A stretch of 64,000 nucleotides of DNA from Halobacterium sp. DL1 (GTDB taxonomy: Archaea > Halobacteriota > Halobacteria > Halobacteriales > Halobacteriaceae): NCBI GenBank assembly GCA_000230955.3, contig CP007060.1, positions 2,362,216 to 2,426,215 on the forward strand, given 5' to 3'. Each line of letters opens with the position of its first letter. Positions within the stretch are counted from its first letter, which is position 1. The position numbers were made by a program, and so were the translations under genes. Below, in pieces: positions 44,041 through 53,256 of the stretch. The notes beneath the pieces are model-generated. The model made no database searches, had not been told where the DNA came from, and saw only the letters and a program-made list of their open reading frames with translations.

Positions 44041-44358
44041 ATGACCGTTACCGCGATGCTGTCGGTCGCACCGCTGGACAGCCCGGAGGTCGACTTCGAC
44101 GAGGAGATCGCGAAGGCCATCGACGCCCTCGAGGAGTTCGACGTCCGCTACGAGACCAACCCGATGGAGACCACCATCGAGGCCGACTCCGTCGAGGAGG
44201 TGTTCGCCGCCGCACGCGGCGCCCACGAGGCCCTCGACGCCGAGAGGGTCAGCACGAACCTGAAGATTGACCACTTCAAGGCGGAGGACCTGGCCGTCGA
44301 GGAGAAGGTCGACCGCGTGGAGGCCCACCTCGGCCGCGAGGCGGTGAGCGACCAATGA
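44041..44358 (+). CDS. MTH1187/YkoF-like thiamine-binding protein
   Basis: A 105-residue protein with the ferredoxin-like MTH1187 fold: TVTAMLSVAPLD at the start, ETNPMETTIEADSVEEVFAAARGAHEAL in the middle. The family binds thiamine or hydroxymethylpyrimidine. Its stop overlaps the start of the next gene by ATGA (44355-44358), so it is coupled to a ThiB-like binding protein, supporting a thiamine role. Confidence 0.82.
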   Translation: MTVTAMLSVAPLDSPEVDFDEEIAKAIDALEEFDVRYETNPMETTIEADSVEEVFAAARGAHEALDAERVSTNLKIDHFKAEDLAVEEKVDRVEAHLGREAVSDQ

Positions 44359-45419
44359 CGTCGCGTCGCCGCTTTCTCGCCTCCGTCGGGGGTGCCGCTG
44401 CGCTCGGACTGGCAGGGTGCCTGGATGTCGCCAGCCCCAGTGGCGACCCGGACACGCTGAAGGTCGGCACGACGCAGTCGTACGTCGACGCCGTCTCCAC
44501 CAGTGCCGGCGACTGGGTGAAAGCCGAGTTCGAGGCGCGCCACGACACGACCCTCGAGTGGGTCGTCCGCGAGAACGAACTCAACGGCTTCATCGAGCGC
44601 CGGAAACAGGGCGTCGACCTCGGCGCCGACATGTACGTCGGCGTCACGCCGACCGACCTCGTCCGCGCGGACCGGGAACTCGAGGCGTCGCTGTTCGAGG
44701 GCTTCGACACCGACCGCGTCCCGAACTCGCGGGATATCGTCGACGGCTACCGCTTCGACCCGCAGAACCGCGTGCTCCCCACCGGTTCCTCCTACGTCTG
44801 CATCGTCTACGACGAGGACGAGGTCGACGAACCCGAGAGCCTCGATGACCTCACGCGGGAGCCGTGGGCGGACAGCCTCATCCTCCCGAGCCCGCAGAAC
44901 ACGGTGACGGGACTCAGCTTCCTGCTGTGGACGGTCCACGAGTACGGCACCGACGGCTACCTCGACTACTGGGAGCGCCTGCTCGACAACGGCCTCCGCA
45001 CCACCGGGTCGTGGAACGCCGCCTACAGCGCCTACTCCAACGAGGAGGCGCCGATGGTGATGTCCTACAGCACCGACCAGGTGTACGCCGCCCAGAGCGA
45101 TGTCGACATGAGCCGCCACCAGATCGCGTTCCCGAACGACCAGGGCTACGCCTACGTCTCCGGCACCGCCCGCTTCGCGGACGCTGGGAAGGAAGAACTC
45201 GTCCACGAGTTCGCGAACTTCATGCTGGACGCTAAGACCCAGCAGACCACCGCCGTGAAGAACGTCGGCATCCCGACCGTCACGGACGCCTCGCTCCCCG
45301 AGGACGTCCGGCAGTACGCCCACGTCCCCGCGGAGACCGTCCAGTACGACTACGACGCGCTGCGCGAGAACCTCGACGACTGGCGCGGAACGGTCTCCCA
45401 GCGCATCGCGAACCAGTAG
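44355..45419 (+). CDS. thiB: Thiamine ABC transporter substrate-binding lipoprotein (ThiB-like)
   Basis: A 354-residue Tat lipoprotein. TSRRRFLASVGGAAALGLAGC is the signal with the lipid-anchored Cys at about residue 22. The mature part is a periplasmic-binding fold; DLVRADRELEASLFEGFD and LPTGSSYVCIVYDEDEV resemble ThiB, and the many Trp/Tyr residues (TTGSWNAAYSAYSNEE) suit a ring-stacking ligand. No permease or ATPase gene follows; the next gene is an amidohydrolase 64 bases on. So the transporter partners must be elsewhere, or the protein works differently. Confidence 0.82.
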   Translation: MTSRRRFLASVGGAAALGLAGCLDVASPSGDPDTLKVGTTQSYVDAVSTSAGDWVKAEFEARHDTTLEWVVRENELNGFIERRKQGVDLGADMYVGVTPTDLVRADRELEASLFEGFDTDRVPNSRDIVDGYRFDPQNRVLPTGSSYVCIVYDEDEVDEPESLDDLTREPWADSLILPSPQNTVTGLSFLLWTVHEYGTDGYLDYWERLLDNGLRTTGSWNAAYSAYSNEEAPMVMSYSTDQVYAAQSDVDMSRHQIAFPNDQGYAYVSGTARFADAGKEELVHEFANFMLDAKTQQTTAVKNVGIPTVTDASLPEDVRQYAHVPAETVQYDYDALRENLDDWRGTVSQRIANQ

Positions 45420-45482
45420 CGCCCCGGTCCGCCCCCGACCGCTTCCCCAACGTCTTTGCCACCGCGCGACCCCGAGAGTAGT

Positions 45483-47018
45483 ATGACAGCGCCCGCCGAC
45501 CTGATTCTGCAGAACGGCGAGGTGCACACGCTCGCCGGCGACGAGCCCTACGACGCCGTCGCGGTTCGACACGGCCGCGTGGTGCGCCTCACGAGCGACT
45601 ACGACGTCGACTTCCTGAACGGCGTGGGGACGGACGTGGTGGACCTCGGCGGCCGCGTCCTCCTGCCGGGGTTCGTCGACGCCCACACGCACATGGAGAC
45701 CGTCGGGCAGTACGGCCTCCACGCGGACCTCCGCGGCGCCAGCGGCCCCGGCGACGTCGCCGACCGCCTCCGCGAGCGAGCGGCCGAGAGCGACGGCTGG
45801 GTCCTGGGCTACGGCTACGACGAGAGCGCCTGGGACGCCGACGACATCGTGCAGGCCGACCTGGACGCCGTCAGCGAGGACCGACCGGTCGCGGCCATCC
45901 GCGAGGACATGCACACGGCGACAGTCAACGGCGTCGCCCTCGAGGAGTTCGGCGACGAGATGCCCGACGACGACGTGCTCGGGGACGGCCGCATCGTCGA
46001 GGACGCCGTGGAAGTCATCTACGACGCGTCCGACCCGGGGCCGGCGGAGACGAAGGAACTCGTCCGTGCTGCCCAGCGCGAGGCCAACGAACGTGGCGTG
46101 ACCGCCGTCCACGACATGGCCCGGAACTCCGACGCGCCGCGGGCGGTCCGCGAACTCGCGCTCGCCGACGAACTCACCGTCCGAGTGCGCCTCAACTACT
46201 GGAGCGACCACCTGGACGCCGTCCGCGAGACCGGCCTGCGCACGAACCACGGCTCCGGCATGGTCGAGGTCGGCGGCGTGAAGACGTTTACCGACGGCAG
46301 CCTCGGCGGTCGCACCGCGAAGCTCTCGGAGCCGTACGCCGACGCGCCCGACGAGACGGGGACGTGGGTCGTCGACCCGGAGGAACTCCACGAACTCGTC
46401 CGCGAGGCCGACGACCTCGGCCTCCAGGTGACCGCCCACGCCATCGGCGACGAAGCTATCGACGCGGTGCTCGACGCCTACGAGACGTGCGCCGACGCGG
46501 GAGCGAGCCGCCACCGCGTCGAGCACGCCGAACTCGCCAGCGACGAGGCCATCGAGCGGATGGCGGACCTCGGCGTCGTCGCGTCGATGCAGCCGAACTT
46601 CCTGAAGTGGGCGGGCGAGGAGAGCCTCTACGAGGACCGCCTCGGCACCGAGCGCCGCGAGGGGAGCAACCGGTTCCGGACGATGCTCGACGCCGGCGTG
46701 CCGCTCGCGTTCGGCAGCGACTGCATGCCACTCGACCCGCTGCTGGGCGTCCACCACGCGGTGAACGCGCCGGCCGCGGAACAGCAACTCTCTGTCACCG
46801 AGGCGCTCCGGGCGTACACCGCGGGCGGCGCGTACGCCGGCTTCGCCGAGGACCGGATGGGGACCGTCGAACTCGGCGGCGTCGCGGACTTCGTCGTCCT
46901 CGACGATTCGCCGTGGGAGCACCGCGAATCGATCCGCGACATCGGCGTGGCCGCGACGGTCGTCGACGGCGACGTGGTCTACCGCAGCGACGACTTTGCC
47001 GGCGAACAGAACGACTAA
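45483..47018 (+). CDS. YtcJ-like amidohydrolase
   Basis: A 511-residue amidohydrolase-superfamily enzyme. The metal-binding HxH is in VDAHTHME near residue 66; further ligands are in TAHAIGDEA, HRVEHAELA and GSDCMPLDP. A small N-terminal beta-sandwich domain (about 1-55) and its C-terminal continuation complete the fold, as in YtcJ/imidazolonepropionase relatives. Substrate unknown; no signal peptide. 64 bases after thiB in the same direction, with a 52-residue membrane protein downstream. Confidence 0.88.
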   Translation: MTAPADLILQNGEVHTLAGDEPYDAVAVRHGRVVRLTSDYDVDFLNGVGTDVVDLGGRVLLPGFVDAHTHMETVGQYGLHADLRGASGPGDVADRLRERAAESDGWVLGYGYDESAWDADDIVQADLDAVSEDRPVAAIREDMHTATVNGVALEEFGDEMPDDDVLGDGRIVEDAVEVIYDASDPGPAETKELVRAAQREANERGVTAVHDMARNSDAPRAVRELALADELTVRVRLNYWSDHLDAVRETGLRTNHGSGMVEVGGVKTFTDGSLGGRTAKLSEPYADAPDETGTWVVDPEELHELVREADDLGLQVTAHAIGDEAIDAVLDAYETCADAGASRHRVEHAELASDEAIERMADLGVVASMQPNFLKWAGEESLYEDRLGTERREGSNRFRTMLDAGVPLAFGSDCMPLDPLLGVHHAVNAPAAEQQLSVTEALRAYTAGGAYAGFAEDRMGTVELGGVADFVVLDDSPWEHRESIRDIGVAATVVDGDVVYRSDDFAGEQND

Positions 47019-47043
47019 CTGCTCGCGGGAGCCAGCCCGAGAT

Positions 47044-47202
47044 ATGGCAACCACCGGGGTGTTCTTCGCGTTCTTCCTGCTGCTGTCCCTCCTGGGAGCG
47101 CTCGCGCTCTACTACTTCGTGCGCCGCGAGGCCGAGAACACGGACCGAATGAGCCGCAAGGAGGCCCACGAGCGGGTCTCCCGCGAGCAGGACGACAACT
47201 AG
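47044..47202 (+). CDS. 52-residue membrane protein with acidic/basic tail
   Basis: One transmembrane helix (about 5-25, VFFAFFLLLSLLGALALYYF) followed by a charged, helical tail (RREAENTDRMSRKEAHERVS). Start ATG at 47044. Its stop shares CTAG at 47199-47202 with the convergent gpmI gene. Not a recognised family. Confidence 0.6.
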   Translation: MATTGVFFAFFLLLSLLGALALYYFVRREAENTDRMSRKEAHERVSREQDDN

Positions 47203-48728
47203 TCGAGCAGCGACTCGCCGGTCATCTCCGAGGGCTGGTCGATACCGAGCAGCGCGAGCAGCGTCGGGGAGACGTCCCGGAGCGCGCCGCCCTCGCGGAC
47301 CGCGTGACCGCCGGAGAGGTCCTCGTCCGCCGCGTCGGCGTCGAGGAAGACGAACGGGACGGGGTTGAACGTGTGCGCTGTGTGGGGTTCGTCGGCGGTC
47401 CCCATGTCGTCGGCGTTGCCGTGGTCGGCGGTGAGGAGGACGTCCGCGCCAGAACTGCGGAGTGCGGGGACCAGCCGACCGAGTTGGTCGTCGGCGGCCT
47501 CGACGGCGTCGATGGCGGCCTCGTAGTCGCCGGTGTGGCCGACCATGTCGGGGTTCGCGTAGTTCAACACGAGCACGGCCGGGTCCTCGCTGTCGAGCAC
47601 GTCGAGGGCGGTGTCGGTGACGCCCGCCGCGCTCATCTCCGGCTGGCGGTCGTAGGTGGGGACGTCCGGACTCTCGACGATGCGCCGTATCTCGCCGTCG
47701 AACTCCACCTCGCGGCCGCCGTTGAGGAAGTACGTGACGTGGGCGTACTTCTCTGACTCGGCGACTCTGAGCTGGCCGAGGCCGTGGTCCGCGAGCACGT
47801 CGCCGAGCGTCTGTTCGGGCTGCCGCGACGGGAACGCGACCGGGCAGTCGAACGTCCTGTCGTACTCCGTCATCGTGACAACCGGGACGTCCGGCGGGTG
47901 AGTGTCGAACTCCCAGTCGTCGGGCCGGATGTCCGCGAGCAGCCGCGTGAGTTGCCGCGCCCGGTCCGACCGGAAGTTGCAGAAGATCACGGCGTCCCCG
48001 TCGGCCAGCGCGGCCCCACCCTCGACGAGCGTGGGTTCGACGAACTCGTCGGTGGTCTCGCGGTCGTAGCTCTCCCGCACCGCGTCGACCGCGGACGCGG
48101 CACGGTGGTCGGCCTCGTGGTCGACGATGGCGTCGTAGGCCCGTCTCGTCCGGTCCCAGTTCTGGTCCCGGTCCATCGCGTAGTAGCGACCGGTGACCGT
48201 GGCGACGTCGCCGGTTCCGTGCTCGTCGACGACGGATTCGAGCGTCTCGAGGTACTCCTCCCCGCCGTGCGGGGAAGTGTCACGACCGTCCGTGAACGCG
48301 TGTGTCGTCGCCTCGACGCCCCGCTCCGCTGCGCACTCGATGAGTGCGTGGACGTGCTCGTGGTCGGAGTGGACGCCGCCGTCGCTCACGAGCCCCAGCA
48401 GGTGGACGCGCCCACCCGTCTCCGCGACGTGGTCGAAGGCGCCCGCTATAGCGTCGTTCTCGCAGAGTTCGTCCTTCGCGATGGCGTCCTCGATGCGCGT
48501 GTACTCCTGGAGGACGACCCGGCCCGACCCGATGGTGAGGTGGCCCACCTCGCTGTTCCCCATCTGCCCCTCCGGAAGCCCGACGTGGCGGCCGGTGGTG
48601 GTGAGCGTGCCGTCGGCGCCCCGGCGGGTGTACTCGTCGAAGTTCGGGGTGTCCGCGGCCTTCACGGCGTCCAGCCTGTCGTGGTCGCCGAGCCCCCAGC
48701 CGTCGAGAATCACGAGCGCGGCCTGCAT
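47199..48728 (-). CDS. gpmI: 2,3-bisphosphoglycerate-independent phosphoglycerate mutase
   Basis: A 509-residue, Mn-dependent glycolytic enzyme interconverting 3- and 2-phosphoglycerate. The N-terminal ALVILDGWGLG has the metal-binding Asp, and S59 in QMGNSEVGH is the phosphorylated Ser. Further ligands appear in DVLLTADHGNADDM. The ATG at 48728 starts right before the family motif; an ATG nine codons upstream is an alternative. Divergent from nurA across the second palindromic element. Confidence 0.96.
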   Translation of the reverse strand: MQAALVILDGWGLGDHDRLDAVKAADTPNFDEYTRRGADGTLTTTGRHVGLPEGQMGNSEVGHLTIGSGRVVLQEYTRIEDAIAKDELCENDAIAGAFDHVAETGGRVHLLGLVSDGGVHSDHEHVHALIECAAERGVEATTHAFTDGRDTSPHGGEEYLETLESVVDEHGTGDVATVTGRYYAMDRDQNWDRTRRAYDAIVDHEADHRAASAVDAVRESYDRETTDEFVEPTLVEGGAALADGDAVIFCNFRSDRARQLTRLLADIRPDDWEFDTHPPDVPVVTMTEYDRTFDCPVAFPSRQPEQTLGDVLADHGLGQLRVAESEKYAHVTYFLNGGREVEFDGEIRRIVESPDVPTYDRQPEMSAAGVTDTALDVLDSEDPAVLVLNYANPDMVGHTGDYEAAIDAVEAADDQLGRLVPALRSSGADVLLTADHGNADDMGTADEPHTAHTFNPVPFVFLDADAADEDLSGGHAVREGGALRDVSPTLLALLGIDQPSEMTGESLLD

Positions 48729-48816
48729 GATTCTGGATGCGGTTGCCGCGCTCATTTAGGTGTCGTTCGTGGTCGCAGGTCCGGTGTAGCTTAGGACAGC
48801 AGACTTCACTTCGGAT

Positions 48817-49075
48817 ACCTAGAAAGCCCCGGCCGTCTCGGCGAACCCGGACTCGTTGCGCTCCTCGGCCTTCGGCCTGCGGTACTTACATCGTCCGGGT
48901 TCGCCGAGACGGCCGCCCCTTTCAGTCCTCCCATTGGCCGGTCGGACAGCCGGTACCGGGTGGGACTGAAAGGGGCGGCGTGCTCGCTAACCGAGGCGAC
49001 GTAAGCACTGGAGTGAGCGTAGCGAACGAAGCGCGCAGCGAGCCGCAGGCAGCGAGCACGCCGGGGCTTTCTGGA
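48817..49075. repeat. Long palindromic intergenic element, copy 2
   Basis: Outer arms: agaaagccccgg (48821-48832) and ccggggctttct (49061-49072). Inner arms: gcccctttcagtcctccc (48915-48932) and gggtgggactgaaaggggc (48958-48976). A 20-bp stem at 48832-48851 pairs with 48894-48913, and ggcgtgctcgct pairs with agcgagcacgcc on the right half (about 48977-49063). The right half shares gcgacgtaagcac and ...cagcgagcc with copy 1. The 440-base gap between gpmI and nurA otherwise holds only the nurA promoter area. No coding frame is credible. Confidence 0.72.
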
Positions 49076-49168
49076 TGTCGTGGACGTGTTAGCAGACATC
49101 GCAAATGGGCGCTACTCACCCAAACGCGAACGACGGGGTATTTGGTGCTCGGCCGAACAGACGGTGGC

Positions 49169-50410
49169 ATGACCCTCGACCCCGTCCACTTCGACGGCAT
49201 CGCGGACCTCGCGCGCCAGATCCGCCACGAGGTGGACGCCGAGGAACACCGCGACGTGGCCGAGGAGACGTGGGAGAACTTCCTCGACCCGCTGTACGGC
49301 GACGGCGGCGTCGTCCTCGAACCGCTCGCCGAGCAGCGGCGGTCGGCTGCACCTATCGAGGAACTCGCGCTCCAGCCGTCGCCGTTCGACAGCGCCCACG
49401 GCCTCGACTCGGGCACCATCAACCCGCGGACGTTCAAGAACGGGCTCGTCCTCGACCTCGCGCAGGCCGCGATGAGCGCCACGCCCTCCGACCTCGGCCT
49501 CCACCGCTCGCGGACGGTCATCACGAGCGTCCACTCGAACGACGCCACCGTCCGCACGAACACGGACTGGCGGCAGTGGGACGAGGGGTTCAGCCGCGGG
49601 CGCATCGTCCACACCGCGCCGCTCGCCCGCGACCAGGAGCGCGTCGTCCACGGCCTCGCGCTCTACCTCGCCGAGAGCCACCACGCGCTGGAACATGCCG
49701 ACCAGGTCGACAGTTTACTGCTGCTCGACGGCCCGGTCTACCCGAAGCAACTGGTGAACTGGGCCGACCGCCACGCGAGCGTCGCGGACCTCGTCACCGA
49801 GAACGAACTCGTCGGCGAGGTGCTGGAGAACTACGTCCGCCTCGTCGAGCGCTTCGCCGAGCAGGAGGTCCCACTGGCGGGGTTCGTAAAGAGCCCCGCG
49901 AGCCAGGCGCTCGTACGCGCGCTCCGGGACCGCGGCCGGCCGACACCGTGGGCGAGCGACGCCGCGTTCTTCGCGCAGGTGCTCGAACGCCGCGACTTCG
50001 ACGGGGAGGACCACCAGCGCCTCACCGACGAACTGACGTGGACCGGCTGGTTCACCTCGACGCTCGGCGCGGACGGCGTGTTCGCGGACGCCGACGAGCT
50101 CGGCGTGGAACGCGAACTCGACGCAAAAGCGTACGAGGTGGCGTTCTTCGTGGTCTACGACCCCCGGACGGACCTCGTACACAAGGTCGAACTGCCCTGC
50201 GCGTTCGCCCGCGACGAGGATGTCCGCGCAGCCGTCGAGCGCTACGTCACCAGCCAGGTCGCCACCGAGGCGGGACCGCCGAAGCCGGTGGGGAAGGCCG
50301 ACGAACTCGCCCGCATCGGCGCCGCGGAGAAGGGCGAACTCGTGAGGAAACTCGAGCGCGCCTTCGACAGCCGCGAGGACGAGAACTACGACGACGAGCG
50401 CTGGGAGTGA
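49169..50410 (+). CDS. nurA: NurA-family 5'-3' nuclease
   Basis: A 413-residue nuclease. The core has the acidic residues of the NurA RNase-H-like fold, such as DSLLLLDGPVYPKQL near residue 190 and HADQVDS; the N-terminal 80 residues are haloarchaeal. With HerA it forms the archaeal DNA end-resection complex. Here herA lies about 3.7 kb downstream on the same strand, with an ABC exporter and two minus-strand genes between. The ATG at 49169 gives MTLDPVHFDG. GC-rich and acidic as the rest. Confidence 0.88.
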   Translation: MTLDPVHFDGIADLARQIRHEVDAEEHRDVAEETWENFLDPLYGDGGVVLEPLAEQRRSAAPIEELALQPSPFDSAHGLDSGTINPRTFKNGLVLDLAQAAMSATPSDLGLHRSRTVITSVHSNDATVRTNTDWRQWDEGFSRGRIVHTAPLARDQERVVHGLALYLAESHHALEHADQVDSLLLLDGPVYPKQLVNWADRHASVADLVTENELVGEVLENYVRLVERFAEQEVPLAGFVKSPASQALVRALRDRGRPTPWASDAAFFAQVLERRDFDGEDHQRLTDELTWTGWFTSTLGADGVFADADELGVERELDAKAYEVAFFVVYDPRTDLVHKVELPCAFARDEDVRAAVERYVTSQVATEAGPPKPVGKADELARIGAAEKGELVRKLERAFDSREDENYDDERWE

Positions 50411-50453
50411 GGCGGCGGACGAGGCGGGTTCGCGCACGGAGAACACTCGTCCA

Positions 50454-50460
50454 CTTTTAA
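50454..50460 (+). promoter_or_regulatory. TATA-like box of the ABC exporter genes
   Basis: cttttaa lies 26-32 bases before the ATG at 50486. Confidence 0.5.
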
Positions 50461-50485
50461 GACGGGGCAGCCGAGAGTTCCGGCA

Positions 50486-51235
50486 ATGAGCGACCGCGCC
50501 ATCGAGACACAGAATCTGACGAAGCGGTACGGCGACACGACAGCCGTCGAGCGCCTCAACCTCACCATCCCCGCGGGCAGCGTCTACGGCTTCCTCGGCC
50601 CGAACGGCGCCGGGAAGACGACGACGATGCGGATGCTCACGACACTGACGAAGCCCAGCGACGGCACGGCCACGGTCGCTGGCGCAGACGTCTCGAACCG
50701 CGAGGCCGTGGTCTCGAACATCGGCTACCTCCCCGAGGAGCCGCCGCTGCACGCCGAACTCACGGGCCGGGAGCAGCTCCGCTACATCGCCGGCCTGCGG
50801 GACCTCCCCGAGGCCGACGCCGAGGAGCGCATCGAGGACCTCCTCGAGCGGTTCTCGCTGGCCGACGACGGCAACAAGCGAATCTCCGCGTACTCCAAGG
50901 GGATGAAACAGAAGGTCGGCATCATCCAGGCGATGCTCCACGACCCGGACGTGCTGTTCCTCGACGAACCGACCTCCGGGCTCGACCCGCGGGCCGCCCG
51001 CACCGTCCGGGACACCATCGCGCACCTCGCCGAGGGCGACGCCACCGTCTTCCTCTCGACGCACATCCTCCCGGTCGTCGACGAACTCGCCGACACGGTC
51101 GGCGTCCTCTACGACGGCAGCCTCGTGACGGAGGGGTCACCCGGCGGCCTGAAGTCCCGCGCGGAGTCCGGCGAGGAGCGCACGCTTGAGGACGTCTTCC
51201 TCGAGGTGACCGGCGGCATCGGCGAGGAGGCCTAG
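50486..51235 (+). CDS. ABC transporter ATP-binding protein (ABC-2 type)
   Basis: A 249-residue ATPase. Walker A GPNGAGKT (about 38-45), signature YSKGMKQKVG, Walker B VLFLDEPTSGLD and the H-loop STHILP are intact. It is followed after three bases by its permease gene, so the two form one exporter. Substrate unknown. Confidence 0.95.
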   Translation: MSDRAIETQNLTKRYGDTTAVERLNLTIPAGSVYGFLGPNGAGKTTTMRMLTTLTKPSDGTATVAGADVSNREAVVSNIGYLPEEPPLHAELTGREQLRYIAGLRDLPEADAEERIEDLLERFSLADDGNKRISAYSKGMKQKVGIIQAMLHDPDVLFLDEPTSGLDPRAARTVRDTIAHLAEGDATVFLSTHILPVVDELADTVGVLYDGSLVTEGSPGGLKSRAESGEERTLEDVFLEVTGGIGEEA

Positions 51236-51238
51236 ACG

Positions 51239-52852
51239 ATGCCCGGCCTCCCCAACGCCCGCCACTCCTACGCCATCGCGCGCAACGAATTGCGGGTGGG
51301 CTGGCGGAAGTTCCGCTCGAAGAGCGTCGTCCAGGTTCTCGCGTTCGGCCTCGTCGCGCTGCTCGGCCTGGGGTTCACGGCGGCCGCGACGTACGGCGCA
51401 TACCTGGCGGGCCAAGCGCTCGTCGAAAACCCCGGCGAGGCGGCCGAACTCGTCGCGCTCGTCCCGGCCGGCCTCGGCGCGTTCGTCCTCTTCATGGCGG
51501 CGTACATGACGGTCATCCAGATCGGCGACATCGACGTCCGCGACGGCTACCTCACGACGGTGCCCGCGCGTGACGTCGTCGGCGGCCTGCTGCTCTCGGG
51601 CTACGTCCGCGTCACCGGCTTCGTCACCGTGCCGCTGGTCGTCGCGAGCGCGGGGTTCGCCGTCGGCGCGGGCGAGCCGCTGGCGTTCCCGCTGACCGTC
51701 CTCGCCGTGGTCGCGTTGACCGTGACGGCGTTCCTCGTCGGCTACCCGCTCGGCGCCGCCGTCGGCTACCTGCTCGGGCAGTCCGAACTCGTCGCGCGCT
51801 ACAAGGCTGCACTCGGCGCGCTCGTCTTCGTCGCGTACTTCGGGCTCATCCTCACGAACACGCTCGCCGTCGTCATCGACCCCATCATCGAGACGTTCCG
51901 AGCCTCGCCCGTCGCCTGGTACAGCGACCTCGCGTTGCTCCCGGTTCTCGACGCCGCGAGCGCGCTCCAGGCGGTGGCGGTGGTCGTCGGCTCCGCTGTC
52001 GTCTCCGGGCTCGCCGTCCTCGCGAGCGTCCGCGTCTCCGAGCGCCGGTGGTACGACGACGGCGTCGACGCCAGGGCGCGGGAGACCGACTCCGTCTCCG
52101 GCGGCCGCCTCGACGGTCTGCTCGGCCGGCGGACCGCGTGGGTCGCGCGCAAGAGCTGGCTGCGCGCCCGCCGCGCTCCCATCAAGTTGCTCTACGTCGC
52201 CTACCCGATCTTCGTCCTCGTCACGCCCATCCAGGCGAGCGTCGAGGCCGGCCGGGTCACGAGCCTGCTCCCCACGACCATCGCGCTGTACGGCGCCTGG
52301 CTCACCGGCGCGCTGTTCACGCTCAACCCGCTCGGTGACGAGGGCGCGGTGCTCCCCGTCTCCGCCATCACGGGCGTCACGGGCCGGGAGTTCGTCGGCG
52401 GCCTCGTCACCGCGAGCGCGCTCCTCGGCGGCCCAATCACGCTCGTCCTCACCGCCGTCCTCGCCGTACTCAGCCCGCTCCCGCCGCTCGCCGTCGTCTG
52501 CACGGTCGTCGCCGCTGCCGTGCTGCCGCCGCTGGCTGCCGCCGTCGCCGTCGGCGTCGGCACGGCGTTCCCGAAGTTCGAGGCGACAACCATCACCCGG
52601 AGCCGCGAAGCCGTGGTCCCGTCGCTGTGGGCGTTCGGCGTCTACACAATCGTCTTCCTGGTGACCGCGGGCATCGCGACGGGCGTCCAGTCGCCGACGG
52701 CCGCCGACCTCGTGGCCGAGGCGCTCGGCGTCAGCGCGTCGGCAGTCCGCGTGGGCACGCTGGTCGCCGGCGTCGCGCTCGCCGGTGGCGCCGCCCTCGT
52801 CGGCGTGCGCACGGCCGTCCGGGCGTTCGACACCTACACCACGGACGGCTGA
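51239..52852 (+). CDS. ABC-2 type exporter permease
   Basis: A 537-residue membrane protein with about twelve hydrophobic helices, in two groups separated by a polar segment (SERRWYDDGVDARARETDSV, about 260-300). It pairs with the ATPase gene upstream. The N terminus MPGLPNARHSYAIARNELRV is typical of haloarchaeal ABC-2 permeases. Transported compound not predictable. Confidence 0.9.
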   Translation: MPGLPNARHSYAIARNELRVGWRKFRSKSVVQVLAFGLVALLGLGFTAAATYGAYLAGQALVENPGEAAELVALVPAGLGAFVLFMAAYMTVIQIGDIDVRDGYLTTVPARDVVGGLLLSGYVRVTGFVTVPLVVASAGFAVGAGEPLAFPLTVLAVVALTVTAFLVGYPLGAAVGYLLGQSELVARYKAALGALVFVAYFGLILTNTLAVVIDPIIETFRASPVAWYSDLALLPVLDAASALQAVAVVVGSAVVSGLAVLASVRVSERRWYDDGVDARARETDSVSGGRLDGLLGRRTAWVARKSWLRARRAPIKLLYVAYPIFVLVTPIQASVEAGRVTSLLPTTIALYGAWLTGALFTLNPLGDEGAVLPVSAITGVTGREFVGGLVTASALLGGPITLVLTAVLAVLSPLPPLAVVCTVVAAAVLPPLAAAVAVGVGTAFPKFEATTITRSREAVVPSLWAFGVYTIVFLVTAGIATGVQSPTAADLVAEALGVSASAVRVGTLVAGVALAGGAALVGVRTAVRAFDTYTTDG

Positions 52853-52865
52853 TTCTGTCGTCTCG

Positions 52866-53207
52866 CTACGCGTCGACCTCGTGCTCGCGGACGACCTCTA
52901 TCTCCACGTCGTCGGGGTCGATGCCGATGCGGGCGAACTGCGTGCGGACGTGTTCGCGGGCCGCGTCAAGCGCGACTTCCCGGGTCTCGAACCCCCGGGG
53001 CATCGGCGACTCGAACGCCAGGTTGACGTCCTCGCCGTCCACCTGCTGGACGCTCCCCCCGCTCTCGACGGCGTAGAACTCGTCGCAGACCCAGACGTAT
53101 GGCGCGGCCTCGTCGGGGGCGCCCCTAAACGACGGCGAGTCCTCGCCGCGCTCGTACAGCGCCCCCGTGAGCGTCGTCCCGCCCGCCGAACCGCGCACCA
53201 GCAACAT
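52866..53207 (-). CDS. Haloarchaeal conserved protein, function unknown
   Basis: A 113-residue soluble protein with the start MLLVRGSAGGTTLTGALYERGE and a mixed alpha/beta pattern (YVWVCDEFYAVESGG, REVALDAAREHVRTQFARIG). It belongs to a small haloarchaeal family I recognise only as conserved and uncharacterised (DUF7113-like). Placed between the ABC exporter and the IMPase-like gene; 49 bases from the latter on the same strand. Confidence 0.65.
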   Translation of the reverse strand: MLLVRGSAGGTTLTGALYERGEDSPSFRGAPDEAAPYVWVCDEFYAVESGGSVQQVDGEDVNLAFESPMPRGFETREVALDAAREHVRTQFARIGIDPDDVEIEVVREHEVDA

Positions 53208-53256
53208 AGGTCCTACTGAGGGGGCGACGACCATAAGCCCGTGGCCGGGTCGCACG

